Assembly (NCBI GenBank): GCA_025449115.1
Contig: JAHLKC010000063.1
Span: 150,182 to 214,181, forward strand
From: Chytridium lagenaria
Lineage: Eukaryota > Chytridiomycota > Chytridiomycetes > Chytridiales > Chytridiaceae
Length of the DNA: 64,000 nucleotides
Reading direction: 5' to 3'
Shown here: piece after piece, positions 44,962-56,349 of the stretch
How the letters are laid out: each line of letters begins with the position of its first letter
Numbering within the stretch: the first letter of the stretch is position 1
Translations under genes and position numbers: made by a program
The notes under the pieces: model-generated
What the model was told of the DNA's origin: nothing
What the model saw: the letters and a program-made list of their open reading frames with translations, nothing else
The model's database searches: none

Positions 44962-45269
44962 GGAGACGGTGATGTTTGAGAGTGTATGTGATCCACTACT
45001 ACCAGTTGATGAAATGTTGTTGACAAATGTCAATTCGTCAAAAAAATAAAATGCACACGAAGTGGGGTGAAAGCAGAGAAGTGATTGCGGCTAGGGTAGT
45101 TTGGGGCCGAATCACCTGATTATATACGCTTTTTGTAGGTATTGGGATGTCGAAAGACAGGTGACGGGTTCGAAGGTGAACGAATGGATAGGACGATGGC
45201 ATTAAGACGTGAGAAGATGCCAACGGCGAAGAGTAAACTATGGATAACTTTGTACGGGATAGGTAAGCA

Positions 45270-45700
45270 CGCAGTCCGAAGAGTCGGCTGTTGGAGCGCA
45301 AAGGATGGAGATGAGCAGTGTAGTATAATTAGTCAAGGAGTTGGACCCTGTTTTGCTTGGAAGCAAGTACATATAGAAAAGGGAGTCTAAGGGACAGGTA
45401 CGGACAGAGTCCGAAGAGCCGTGCACGGGAGCGCAAAGGATTGAGGTGAGCAGTGTAGTTTAGTAAGGCAAGGAATTGGACCCTAGTTTGTTGGAGGCAA
45501 GTTCATGACGAAAAGGTAGGTTTTTTTGTATTAGTCATGAACTGTGCTGTAAGGTAGAAGAAAGATAAAAGCGTCCGAGTAAAGGGTTTCGAAAGATATT
45601 GAGGAAGGGTGCTTGTGGTGGTTAGATTGATAAAAGCGTCCGAGTAAGGGTATCGAAAGATATTGAGGAAGGGTGCTTGTGGTGGTTGGATTGGAGCGTA
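45270..45700. repeat. Two local tandem duplications upstream of passenger gene B
   Basis: About 120-bp units at about 45270-45390 and 45390-45515 share GAGCGCAAAGGAT, GAGCAGTGTAGT and TTGGACCCT. About 64-bp units at 45565-45628 and 45629-45692 share AAAAGCGTCCGAGTAA and AGATATTGAGGAAGGGTGCT. Confidence 0.75.
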
Positions 45701-45772
45701 AGGCAAACGAGACTTATATATTGTCAAAAACTATTAATAGTTTTAGTAAAGCGAGTAACAAGGGTGTAGTCA

Positions 45773-47377
45773 ATGAGAAAGCGTCCGAACGAAGAGGGTT
45801 GTGAGATCGAAGGAGAGTATAAAAGTGGAATACGGCAATTGACGAAAGGGATGGATGAAATGAGTAAAACCAGGAACTCGAAAAGAAAGCAAGACGCCGA
45901 GGAAGTTCTTACAGAACTATCGGAACAGCCTTTTGCTCAAGCCTCGAAGAGTCAGAAGATGACATTGCCGACGACAATTCCAAGCGGTTCGACCGAAAAC
46001 AAGATCCCACTGTATGAGAACAAAGATTTCGCAATCGACGATATGATCAAGCAACTTGTCGACCGAATGGAGTGCGATCCCTTCATAGTAGAACGGTGTG
46101 AAAGGATGAAGACATTCAACGACACTTTGAAACAATTTATTGGCGTGGTGGGCAACGGAGTTTCCCCATATGAGATAACGAAGGAAATCGATAGTCTAAC
46201 AGGACACATTTTTAACAACGGTGAGTGGTGTTAGTTTTATTTTTGAATGATGCATGGAGAGTAAGAATCAAAGTACGAAGGAATGAAGGAGGCATAGTCA
46301 CCGTTAATGGATGGATTTGGGGACGAACATACACAGTTAGATAAGGGGAAACCGCAATACTAGGATATATCCGTAATAATAGGAGCAACGATGCTGGCGA
46401 TCAATTACCATAGTACTCGACTATTGTAGTCTCCCGAGGTCGGGAGATATGGATGAGATAATCACGAAGTGAAAATGCCGGAGTACTCGACTGTTGTATT
46501 CTCCCGAGGTCGGGAGGTATTGAAGAACTACTCACGAAGTGAATATGCTGGATAAGAAAATGAGGAACGTTTAACATCATACATAGTGATAGAAGGATCA
46601 TGGTTAACGTTAGTGCATCAAGTTGGGCTTTCTTATTGTGGTCTCCCGATGTCGGGAGGGTGTTATGTTTTGTATCTAATTATTATCATTCATTTGGTTT
46701 AATAGGATCATTCCAAGTTGCGGTGGTTGGTTGTGACCACGACGGTGTTAAGACTCTATCCGCAACCTCGTTCGTTCTACCGGTCAATGTATTGACTAGT
46801 ACTGACTTAGTCGGTGAGAAGATTGTTACGGATAAGGTTAAGGGTCCGCTGTACCGCCTCGGAGTCGGGGTGAAAGTTGGTATGAGTCATGAGGAGATGA
46901 CAGCTCTCATTTCATCAGTATGCCGAGACATACGTTGGAAGAAAGCTTACATGGACGACTTCGACTTTAGGAAACCGTTCAATACCGACAGTTATATGAT
47001 AATGCGCCGTACATATTGTAAGTATCATGTTTTGTTCATAATTGCGCCTCACCGTATCTTACATTAACGTATATGTAGTCCCAGGTCAAGGAAGGGTCGC
47101 CGACGAAGGTTTACCAATATTTCGAAAAGGAGACGTACCATACGTACCTATATTCGACAACACGCGACGCACCTTTGATCTTCTAGACTTAGCGAACAAC
47201 GATATGATGGCCCGCGTCGAACCTGGCGATCTAGGGTTCATCGGGGTTACAATAGGACTCGGTAAAGAGGGCATACGTTTCTTGCCGAACTGGATATCCG
47301 TTTTTAAACGGGGACAGGGACCGTCACCGTCGCCCAAGAAGGTAGTGAGATCCATAACCACTGAGTGGCCTCTCTAA
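45773..47377 (+). CDS. Helitron passenger gene B, three exons, unknown function
   Basis: Exons 45773-46220, 46706-47017 and 47079-47377 join in frame through GTGAGT...TTAATAG and GTAAGT...ATGTAG introns, giving about 350 residues from the ATG at 45773 to the stop at 47375. Exon 1 is basic and helical (SKTRNSKRKQDAEEVL, DMIKQLVDRMECDPFIVERC). Exons 2-3 are beta-rich (VAVVGCDHDGVKTLSATSFV, YRLGVGVKVGMSHEEMTALI, LGFIGVTIGLGKEGIRFLPN, WISVF). An OB-fold or ssDNA-binding role would suit a Helitron passenger, but that is a guess from strand pattern. The intact splicing and frame contrast with the broken host genes. Three copies of the 16-bp palindrome lie in its first intron. Confidence 0.65.
46413..46552. 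repeat. 70-bp tandem duplication carrying the palindrome
   Basis: Units 46413-46482 and 46482-46552 each contain GTACTCGACT, CTCCCGAGGTCGGGAG and TCACGAAGTGAA-TATGC. Lies in intron 1 of passenger gene B. Confidence 0.75.
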
Positions 47378-50300
47378 TGTTTGAATATTTTAATAAATGT
47401 TGTTGATATATTTATTTGACATGAAACTTTATTGCCGTACGGTTACGTTAATTGTAGCATATCTAACTGACAACGTTTCCACTGCAAAAACCTTTCAATT
47501 TCGTCCTGAGGCGTGTACGAAGGAAATGAAACTTTAAGCAGAAGAGAGGCGATCATGCGCCGGACATGAGCATCCGGGGTGTAGTATTTTATATCCTGAC
47601 GTGTTATTGGCGACAGTAATATGAGATCGTCGAGGGAATTTAGTCTAGACAGAGCTACGTATAATGCAGCCTTCTGGGTCCCGCTTCTGACTCGCAAGTT
47701 GGTGAGATATAGTCCTTGACGTAGGGTTTGACCTTGAAGTTTCTCTGGTGTGCAGGCAAAAAACGGTACGAATGGATACTGACACACTGACTTCGTTACA
47801 GCTTTTCTGACTCGTTTTCCTTTCTTGTTGACAATGTATTCCGGTATGTAATTTGGAATGCCGTGTGGGTTTATCTCCAACTCCCGGTCCACGGGCATAT
47901 GGGACATATCCAGTCTGAAACTGTCCGTATTTGCGCGGATGGTCTTGCTTAAGCTTGAGGTAAATGTAGCTTGGTATATGAGAGGGTTTATAATCGAGCG
48001 TCCTTCCACAGAAATGTTTCGCGTTGTTCCAAGTCCGTCGGATGAAGTTGAATCTTAGCAATGTATGCAATGGTGGCCCTTAGGTAGTAATATCTTGTCG
48101 TTGAAATATACGTGCTTTGTTGTAACAACTGGCTCCCCTTCAAACATATACAACGTGAAGGGAATGTTACCAGTCAGATAATCGTCAATGTTGACAAAGC
48201 CGGTTGAAGTTATCTCCAGTATCGCGGGAGGGGCTTGCCAACGCCATCTGTATAGAGGAGTAGAATGTGGACACAGGGCGAATGTTCAACTTGAAGAAAG
48301 AGCGCATCTGTCCCGATTTAGTGAGCAACACGGGACAGAAAAAGCCATCTGATACATGAGATTGGTGGTGATGAGCTTGAAATGCAACGTAAATTAAGAA
48401 GGTTCAGATCATTGTCGGATATTGCACCCATTCGGAGTCCATCAAGTATTTCTCTGCAAAACATCGTCTGAGCGTTGGCTGACATTTTCGCGTAAAAAGA
48501 CCCAAGAGTTTATACTCTCGAACAATTCATATCCAGCCTCGGTGCATGAGGCTGGGAGAGCGGACCATCAGGCTGTATAAAACTACGAATGTGATTAGCC
48601 TAAATATTTTAATGTCTGACAACGTACAAGGAGTTCCAGCGACAGGTATAATTGCAGAGTCACCGAATATCAGACGTGTCGACCAGCCATACGGAAAGGG
48701 ACGCGTCTTCTGAGCCAGCCAATTGACGACAACCTGTCTGAAGTTTAATTAATTTAGGTACGTATGAGATGAGCTTACTTCGAACGCCCCAAAAAGTTTG
48801 ACATCAATCATGGAGGCCTCGTCTATGATGATGAGTTTCACGTTGTTGAGTCACTTATATCAGAAAGTTTAGTTGTTAAAGAAGGCCTTCCAGACTGAAG
48901 CCTTATTCTACGTAGAGAATGCATAGTTTGTCCCTGGATGTTCATAGCCGCGGTTCCCGTAAACGACGTCGTTTCTATTGAAGACCTTCGACCCCACAGT
49001 GTAACGAACTTCAGTAAAGCCATGATAACTTGAGACTTTCCAGATCCAGCAAGGCCACAAGCCAGCATAATGGAGTGATTCGTCGAGTCTGAGGGATTAC
49101 GTGTGAAGTCAACACCTTCGCTGTCTGCAAACGATTGCAGCAAACGTCGTGCAAAGTGTTCAAAGACAACATGCTGCCAGAAGCGCAACGTATAAGCCAT
49201 AGAAACCTGCGATATGGAGGGGTACGGGAGAAGAGCATCTACCGTTTGACAGGCTTCACCAGGATCAATCCAAGGTACAGCGTCAAAGACGGAATCCAAA
49301 ATCTCTAGTGAGGAGAATACTGGCGTATTACCGGAATGAGTATCAATGGAACTTTCGGAGTCGATAGTGTTTGCCGTATCTGCAAGCATTGTTTCCAGTA
49401 ACGACGCCGTCAGCTCAGGCAAGGGCTCCCGAGGTCGGGAGCGCGGTATTCCAAGACCTCTCATTCTTCCGTAAAGAGATGTACTGAGGGAATTGTAATA
49501 AGGGAGGTGTGCACCAATTGTATCCTCAACATATACAGATTTTGCTGCGACAGAGGTAGGGAGTTTCGCAGTTTATCGGGAGGGGGTCTGTTGCATCGGA
49601 CACAACGGATAATACAGACATTGAAGATGTGTCAGAGTAAGAAACGTTAACGGTATGACGTGGATGACCTTCTAAGGGTCGTCGAAGGAGCAATTCCTCT
49701 TCCTCCGACATTCCTGTGTTAGAGGGGTTGACTGGTCTGTAGAAATCGCTGTTTGTTGCTTCCCACAAACATGCATCTTTGACGGCTTCGGAATTGGGAT
49801 TGTGAGCCTTCCACGAGGTATACTCCTGGAACCACGACGTTTGAGCAGCGGGAATTATTTCCGAAAAGGTTCTGTGGGGTCTGAACAGCAGCGAGCAGAT
49901 TTTGTAGTAGAGTTCACGGTCTGTATCAGGCAATGTGTTGTCATTAATATCGGGGAGTCGAATTCCGGTGAGCATTAGCATTTTTCGTTTCATGGATAGA
50001 ACCACACGCTTGGAGGTCCACTTTGGATGTGTCTTTTGCGGTGACGCCGCTGATGTCGAAGTAGATTTATGGTCGACAATCTCGTATTTCTCGCCGTAGG
50101 CTGCCCACCACACGTCGTTCAAGTCTTCAGGTCGGCAATGGTAATCAAGACACATTGTCATAGCTCGTGAAGACCCTCTCGATGCGTTATTGAGAGTATA
50201 TACGACGGAAGGCGAAGTCTCCAGCTCAGCCAAAATGTTGGCGACGTTGAAAGTGAATAGAGACAACCCTTGGGATACTGAGGAATATCCGATATCAAAA

Positions 50301-52662
50301 GAAGCAAGCATTGTAATGGCACATTAACAGAATTCGTTAAACGATACAGGAAAGACCTCTGCAGCTTTGCACGTGCTTGGTCCAAGTTAACGCTCCGGTG
50401 AACTCTCCATTTTCTATAGCAACGTAAAGCGGAGGACAACCGAGTTTGAGGTTATCGTTGAAAGATAGTTGGTCTTAGTAAGTACTTCGTTGTGTAGCCG
50501 ACAATGTCCTTGACGGAGAAGCGATGAGAAGGCGAACGTCACATTTGACCGAAAAATAGACATAATCGTAGGATTGTAGACGTTAACATATTCACAACCG
50601 ACCGGACGGTATGGAATATCATTGACGAATTATACGTGTCGGATAGCAATGAGCATCGCGGGGCATAACATACGACAGACAGATCCGGTAGGAGAACGTG
50701 AAGATACTATATTAAGGGAACGAAAAGAACGGAAAGGTAATGTTATCAAAATGAATCTCAATTATTCATCGAGAGACTCCCGATGTCGGGAGAAGGGCAA
50801 AAACAATTTAAATTTCGTTTTAAAGGCTAATTATATAAACAAGGTTGAACATGCCTTAAACAACTTGACACATGCGTCCATTGTGCACCTGAACATGTAG
50901 AATGGCCACGCAGAAGTAAGGAGTTTCTTGGCGATCTTGATGTGTATTGTTGGATGGCGAGAAGATAGGAAGAAAGGGAACTCATTCTGAATGTCGGCAC
51001 TGTTAACCCAGCATCAAGAACTCCGCAACGCCATCTCTCCCAGAATAAGTCTGAATTAGCGAATTGTGTCTGCAATGGCCGCATTCTGAGAGGGAATGAC
51101 TTCAGACCACCAGGCTTGAAGGTGAAACTTCACCTGGGTACATCAATGTGAGATAAGCCAGAGCACGAAGTATTGGGCAATGAGATGGATGAAAACGTCT
51201 TCGGTAGTGCTTTGCCAATATGGATGGGAACAGGTACCGATTGTGTCTTGAAGTTTACACAAGCGCGTTCTGAAGGTATCCGTGTGAGCAGATATGTATC
51301 CCGAATGTGTTCGTGGCATTCCAACTAACCATATTACAAGTGTGCATGCAGGTCACCACTTTTAGTAGTCTCATGGAACATAAGTAATTATCCACGTGTC
51401 CTAGACCCACCTTGGACCTTCGGTCTGCCGTAGGTTCTGTCAATCCGATAATGACGTCAATAACAACGTTAAGACAAGCAACGAAGTATGATGCCGCCGC
51501 AAACGCATTTCCTCTCACGGCCTTTTTAAAATATCCCGATGGAGAACAGAGTTAAGAGCCGAAGATTCGTGGGATCAATAAGGCCAGAGGTGATACCGAC
51601 GGAGTAACTCCCAACGGTATTTGGTGTAAGGGTCAAGAAAACGTGAGCCTGGCCAAGTCTTCTAATCGCAGCAAAGCCTTCACGGCGTCCACGAGATGAA
51701 GAGGCATTTGATCCGGGGAACGTCTGCTCACCAGCTTGGACCCCCTTCTCAATGACTCGATCGAAGCGACGGTGTCGGCTGCCTCGGTGGTAAGTCCCTT
51801 AAGTCCGTGTCGTGATCTAACGGCATAAGATTCAATTTCACGCAAAGCCTTATCGATGACGGAGGAAGTTATTTGAGAGTCAGTGGCAGCGTGCCGTTGC
51901 ACCTTCATAGAGCAACTAAGGCTACGGTAAGCATGCTGGGTAGCTACTTTATCGAATGCGAAGGCGGCGAAGGCGTAGTGCGTAGCAAATTGACGACCCC
52001 ACACTCTCAAGCATCGACGTATCCATTGCAGCAAGGTAAGTTTTCGTTCTCGATTCTCACCGGGACCACCGCAACCGTAAGGAAAAAGGGTAGGGAACAT
52101 TCTGACTACCTCGTGCCATTCCCAAGAAGACTCGTTGAGGTTTGAGTTACGTACCAAGAGCAGAGGATCTTTTTTGCACGGTGATTGCGTTAACACAAAA
52201 GATGACAGCATAGGGTCACCGAAAGTAGGATCCCCTGACAAAGGATTGCCCGGTCAGACGGTACATGATGAGTGGCTAGTTCGACGTCGATGTCGATGCT
52301 ACTATCACATTCCGTAGCGTCGGTGTAGGAGAATATGTCTAAAGCAACGAAGGCGGTTAGACACTATATACATGAGTACACTACAAGAATGGGTAAATAT
52401 CAAGAGATCGGAAGGAGAGGAAGATAATTAATAAAAATACAGGATGGATTAAATAAATCGGTTCATATGAATGCCATAAAATATCGAGATCAAGAGGAGA
52501 GGACGGGAGTAAATAATAATGCAATGAGGTATTAAATAATATGATTCATACGAAGAACATAACCTCCCGAGGTCGGGAGATGAGGAGGGAAGTTAATAAA
52601 ATTTAAATGAGTTATTAAATAAATTGGTTCATACGGATGACATCACCTCCCGAGGTCGGGAG
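46431..52662. repeat. Dispersed 16-bp palindrome family (at least seven copies)
   Basis: CTCCCGAGGTCGGGAG at 46431-46446, 46501-46516, 49426-49441, 52564-52579 and 52647-52662; CTCCCGATGTCGGGAG at 46643-46658 and 50777-50792. Each can fold into a 7-bp stem with a 2-nt loop. All lie inside the Helitron and I found none elsewhere in the window. Six are in introns or non-coding gaps; the copy at 49426 is in the helicase frame, read as SRPRE. Confidence 0.9.
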
Positions 52663-54048
52663 ACGAGAAGGTAAGTTGTAAAATGAATGTACGGGATAGA
52701 AAACTTACCTGGTGAAGTATCCGGTATGACGGGACAAGTATCGGCATATAAAATGTTGTACTTCCGCAAAAAAGCCCTAACATATCACGACACTTATCAA
52801 GCTGCACATCGTAACGCTGCTTTGTGAGAGCTACCTGTCGTGATGTAAAAGTTCCAACAAACGTTACGCGACAGAGATTGGTAATGTCTCTTGGCACTAG
52901 CGCCGTCAAGGGGCCAGCAGTATTCCGGACCAAGTAAGTGTGGCTTCTAATCTCTCCGTTCTTCGTCGGCTTAACAGTCGTTATATTGCATACAGGCGTC
53001 GAAAGTGCCAGGAGGAGCTCATCCGTCCTCGTAAGTGAGCGAAAAATGTCAGGGAGGTGACCTATGTAATTCCCATTTCGTATGCTGTTGACGGGTAATT
53101 TTGACGGCCGTGAGTCGACAAGGTCGGCTTTGCATTCAGAGCACAGGCGCAGTAGAGTGATATCGTTGATGATAGATACGCCTTTAGAATGTAAGAAAAG
53201 CGTTGATATAAAAAACCAACCATGACGCTGTAACATAATGTCGGCGACGGCGGGGCGATGTCCTTCACACAGTAGTCTTTGATGACAGCGTCCGGTAAAT
53301 GTGGAGGAGGCTTTAAAATAGAAGTCCATTCCTTCATAAAGTAAGTGAATGTAGTTAACAATCATATGAAATACCTCGTAAAAGGGGTGGGATCTATCAG
53401 AGACGAAACCGTAGGAGAGTGGTACAATTCGCATACGGCGCATATAAGATAAGCGAGGGTGTCTTTTGACATCAACATTACAGCCTGTTCAGATATCTTG
53501 TCCAAGTTGTCTTCATTAGGAATGGTAAATACGCCATGTTCTTGCATAGCAGAGGCAACGGAGTCGGGAAGCAGATGCTGGTGAGCAGATACCCGCTTAG
53601 CATTATAGGCTTCGGTGTTGAACAGTCGCTGACGTTTACTCGCTGGGGAAGTTTGGCAACCGGTAGACATTGCAGCAGGTACGGCATCGACAGCAGATGG
53701 TGACGACGTCGAATCCCGACGGATACTGAGAATGTTGTGGATGCAAAAGCATAAACCGGGAATCGCAAAACAGCGACCGCACACATCTGATAGTGTGGGG
53801 AGGATGACCGTTCGGTAATTGCGATAAGAACTCTCAATGCGACAATGTGCCGTAGGAATTATATCAACACAGCGAGCACACTGCGATACCTGCAGATGAC
53901 AAGCTGCGCAGCAGTCAGGATTACGCCCAACACAAGTGTGCAATGGAGCTTTGCAGAGGGTCATTAGTGTGCTTGTGAATGTAATAGCAAATTTGTTACC
54001 ATAATATTTATTATTCATAAAGACAGGCACGAATATATACAATTTCAT
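47443..54048 (-). CDS. Helitron Rep/helicase (multi-exon, frame-broken)
   Basis: Rolling-circle replication initiator fused to a Pif1-family helicase. 54048-52643 is a Cys-rich N-terminal region plus a segment like that preceding Helitron Reps (LRLCSECKADL, NGNYIGHLPDIFRSLTRTDE). After an intron (52709-52344), 52240-51630 holds EVVRMFPTLFPYGCGGPGEN and RFATHYAFAAFAF. The HUH motif GDLHAHLIWL has His-Ala-His at 51340-51348, and the two-Tyr motif DIVGYTTKYLLRP has YTTKY at 50482-50496. Helicase motifs are Walker A GLAGSGKSQ (49056-49033), IIIDEASM (about 48820) and the C-terminal GQTLRQGLYLTNLR and YVALSRLNSLDDLILL (about 47680-47590). Some breaks are clean introns; others (around 51340 and 48100-48800) are frame shifts, so function is uncertain. 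Confidence 0.82.
52440..52690. repeat. Three degenerate copies of an 83-bp unit in a Rep intron
   Basis: Units share ATTAAATAA(A/T)-GGTTCATA-CGAATGAC/CATAAC. The second and third carry the 16-bp palindrome at 52564 and 52647; the first lacks it, showing the palindrome at about the same position as a presence/absence difference. Confidence 0.65.
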
Positions 54049-54090
54049 AACACCATCATGTACATACAGATTATAGAGATTAGACCTCCC

Positions 54091-54214
54091 GACCTCCGGA
54101 GGTCACGTGACATGCAAATTTTCATGGTTCCTGTTACACACTCTCTTTTGTTTGGAGGTCACGTGACATGCAAATTTTCCTGGTTCCTGTTACACATACT
54201 CTTGTGTTTAAGTA
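54091..54214. repeat. Tandem 56-bp duplication with GTCACGTGAC palindrome upstream of Rep
   Basis: Units at 54098-54153 and 54154-54209 share GGAGGTCACGTGACATGCAA, TGGTTCCTGTTACACA. The first overlaps the 14-bp palindrome GACCTCCGGAGGTC (54091-54104). They lie 40-160 bp upstream of the Rep start, so they may be promoter elements (CACGTG is a bHLH site) or Rep-binding sites. Confidence 0.7.
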
Positions 54215-54510
54215 TTACAGAGTAACACATTAGTTTGTGCTCATGTAACACTAAGTTTAATTATTTGTAGTGTTGAAATGTCCAATGAATACCTTTGCCT
54301 TCGTTCTCTACAGTCTTTGACGAATCATCGCCCTCAATTGGGTCAGATTTCGTGCGACGCAAAACGGCACCCTTGTTATAAGTCGGAAGTCTCTGCTATC
54401 GGACTGACTTTTCACCTCTTTTATTGGCGGCCATTGTCCAACAGTGACTGTTTCTATCCTCGGATTGGTGTATTTCGGCCACTACCGATAATTTTTAAGA
54501 GGTCGGTCTA

Positions 54511-54533
54511 CTCTTGGGGTATACCCCAAGAGA
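54511..54533 (-). repeat. Helitron 5' terminal inverted repeat and hairpin
   Basis: Positions 54511-54532 form a 22-bp perfect palindrome (arms CTCTTGGGG and CCCCAAGAG around TATA). Its outer half plus the terminal base is the 13-bp repeat ATACCCCAAGAGA (54521-54533), inverted at 42143-42155. Confidence 0.8.
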
Positions 54534-54887
54534 ACACTCTCCAAGTGCAGACACGAAAATACCAACTTTTTGTCCACTATAGGTCCTCTCGTTACGCGTC
54601 ACGCTACAATGCACGCATTACAGACGCGTCACCGCGTGAAGACTCGTTACGAAAACCCCCCAAAACGCGCCTAACACCCTATAGACACGCCCATCCCTTC
54701 ACATCTGATGAACCCCTCTCAGGTCCAATGCCCTCATTGGATTACCCAGTCCATCAGTGGCGTTCTTGTGACCACACCCCACCGGCCTCCCGATTAGTAG
54801 GGACGCTAAACTTCTTAGCCACCAGCCGCGACAAAACTCGGTGGAACCCCTCCATCACTCAGGGCGAGCGCTGCTGTCTAAGGTGCA
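54534..54887 (-). repeat. Element 2 distal LTR, inner part
   Basis: Begins ACACTCTCCAAGTGCAGACA and is identical to 63934-64000 over the overlap. Ends GCTGTCTAAGGTGCA at 54887, giving TG...CA ends with the outer part at 41813. Reconstructed LTR length is about 660 bp. Confidence 0.88.
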
Positions 54888-54906
54888 GTAACCTCTTTCC
54901 CTCCTC
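54888..54906 (-). promoter_or_regulatory. Element 2 polypurine tract
   Basis: The minus strand reads GAGGAGGGAAAGAGGTTAC immediately before the 3' LTR start TGCACC, the expected PPT position. Confidence 0.65.
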
Positions 54907-54909
54907 ACT

Positions 54910-56200
54910 CTATCTACACGCATCCCAAAACTCCACCCCTACGTCCTCACTGGAGCTGCCTTCTTCGTCTTCCTCCTCGTCAAGTAGGTGAACCGGGAAG
55001 TCATCCGGGCCTTCGTCCCGTTTCCGGTAAAGGCGGACCCGTGCCCCTTGAATTGGCTTCTGATATGGGGACCCGTCCATCTCCGCCAGTAGGTATGTAT
55101 TCGGTCCTCTACCGCGAACCCAAAATGGGCCGAAGTACCTCCATCTAAGCTTCACTCCTTTCATATTGTCCAGCTTGGAGTCCCTACGACAACGAGGTCC
55201 CCCTCCTCAATCGCCTCTGATGCAGGCGAATCAAGTGTCCTTTGTTGAATGCCTCCGCCCTCACAACCCTAGCTCGTTCAATACGTCGCTTTGCCTCCTC
55301 GATGTCGTAGTCCCTGCGCTGAAGCATGCGAATCCTTGCCGCCAGGAGCTCAACCGTCGTCATACGTGTCCATTGGATGACGGCATAAGTGTCAATGGCG
55401 AACTCAATGGGTAGAACTGGTTCCTGTCCAAACAGGAGCTCGAAAGGGCTAAACTGCGTTGTGGAACGGACCGTTATCCTCGATGCCCACAACGCGGCTG
55501 GCAGGTAACGCTCATATTGATATGCGCGGCCTTCACAGGCTTTGGCTAGCGCGCTGACAATAGGAACGTTTGCACGCTCAACCAAACCGTTAGCTTGCTG
55601 GCCGTATGCCATTGTAACCCTCACGTCAAACCCCATCCTCGACGCCAGTTTCTGAATCTCGTGTCCATCAAGCTCCCCGCCATCGATGACCACCTCCATT
55701 GGGACCCCGTATCGCGAAAACACCTCTCTCTCCATGACTTTCAGTATCGGCAAGGCCGTCTTAGCAGTCATGGTAACACCCTCCACCCACCCTGTAATCT
55801 CTTCCACGAATAGCGCTAAGTACTTCCTTGTACCCTCCATCGTGACGAGATCGACATGCCACCTCCTGAACGCTGTTGGCATCAGGCGACCCTCTTGAAT
55901 CTCCAGCTTCTCGTAGAATTGCTTGGGGTTTTGCCGCTGGCACCCATCACAGGTCTTGATGAAGGCTTTCACGTCATCCCAGAGACCTGGCCAGAAGTAA
56001 CGACGTTGTACCTTCTCGCCGTCCCCATGACACTCCGGTGCCCCCCACCAAAACCCTCGTGGGCTTCCTTGACAATACTCTCCCGCCATTCTACAGAGCC
56101 GACGACTCTCTGGGGTGTAGTGCGCTTGCCTTGCGGGTGGGGAAGAGACGACCGTTTGCAATGAAGTACAGCGTGGCCTGCCTCCTCAGGCTAGCCGCTG
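54910..56200 (-). CDS. Element 2 integrase
   Basis: The frame 56161-55184 carries a zinc-binding region (CHGDGEKVQRRYFWPGLWDD, CDGCQRQ) and the core catalytic residues in FRRWHVDLVTMEG (Asp), VVIDGGELDG (Asp) and GQQANGLVERAN (Glu), then SPFELLFGQEPVLP. After a frame change near 55190, 55164-54910 holds the C-terminal domain (LRWRYFGPFWVRGRGPNTYL, PIQGARVRLYRKRDEGPDD) and an acidic end (EEEDEEGSSSEDVG). No chromodomain is visible. The second catalytic block is VIDGGELDG where SDNGGEF-like is usual, a notable but spacing-compatible variant. Confidence 0.86.
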
Positions 56201-56349
56201 CCGACCTGCTGACCCATCTGGTGGTGAACCCCTCCAAAGAAACCAATAAACCTGTCCCAAACGCGTAGAAATGTCCAACCCCTCCAGCGCCATTGCTACG
56301 TGTAAGTCTTCCAACGTCCAGTCGGCTTTCTCAATCCCCACAATGACGG

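Larger units (their letters stand above)
42123..54533 (-). mobile_element. Helitron-like rolling-circle transposon (12.4 kb) nested in the Element 2 LTR
   Basis: Boundaries come from comparing the interrupted LTR with the intact copy: CCTAAGAC|insert|ACACTCTCC versus CCTAAGACACTCTCC, so only AC is shared and there is no larger target duplication. The 5' end (minus strand, 54533) begins TCTCTTGGGGTAT; the same 13 bases occur inverted at 42143-42155, 20 bases inside the other end. Such asymmetric terminal inverted repeats are described for Helitron2-type elements. A near-terminal hairpin lies at 54511-54532. Coding content is a Rep/helicase gene (54048-47443, minus) and two spliced passenger genes. 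HUH and double-Tyr motifs support a rolling-circle Rep. Confidence 0.82.

Noticed and set aside
46431..52662. CRISPR-like array from repeated CTCCCGAGGTCGGGAG
   Set aside because: Spacing is irregular (70 bp to several kb), no uniform spacers, and the context is eukaryotic with introns.
42143..54533. TIR DNA transposon (for example a cut-and-paste superfamily) with 13-bp ends
   Set aside because: No transposase with a DDE pattern is visible, no sizeable target duplication, and the coding region has HUH Rep and Pif1-type helicase motifs, so a Helitron is the better call.
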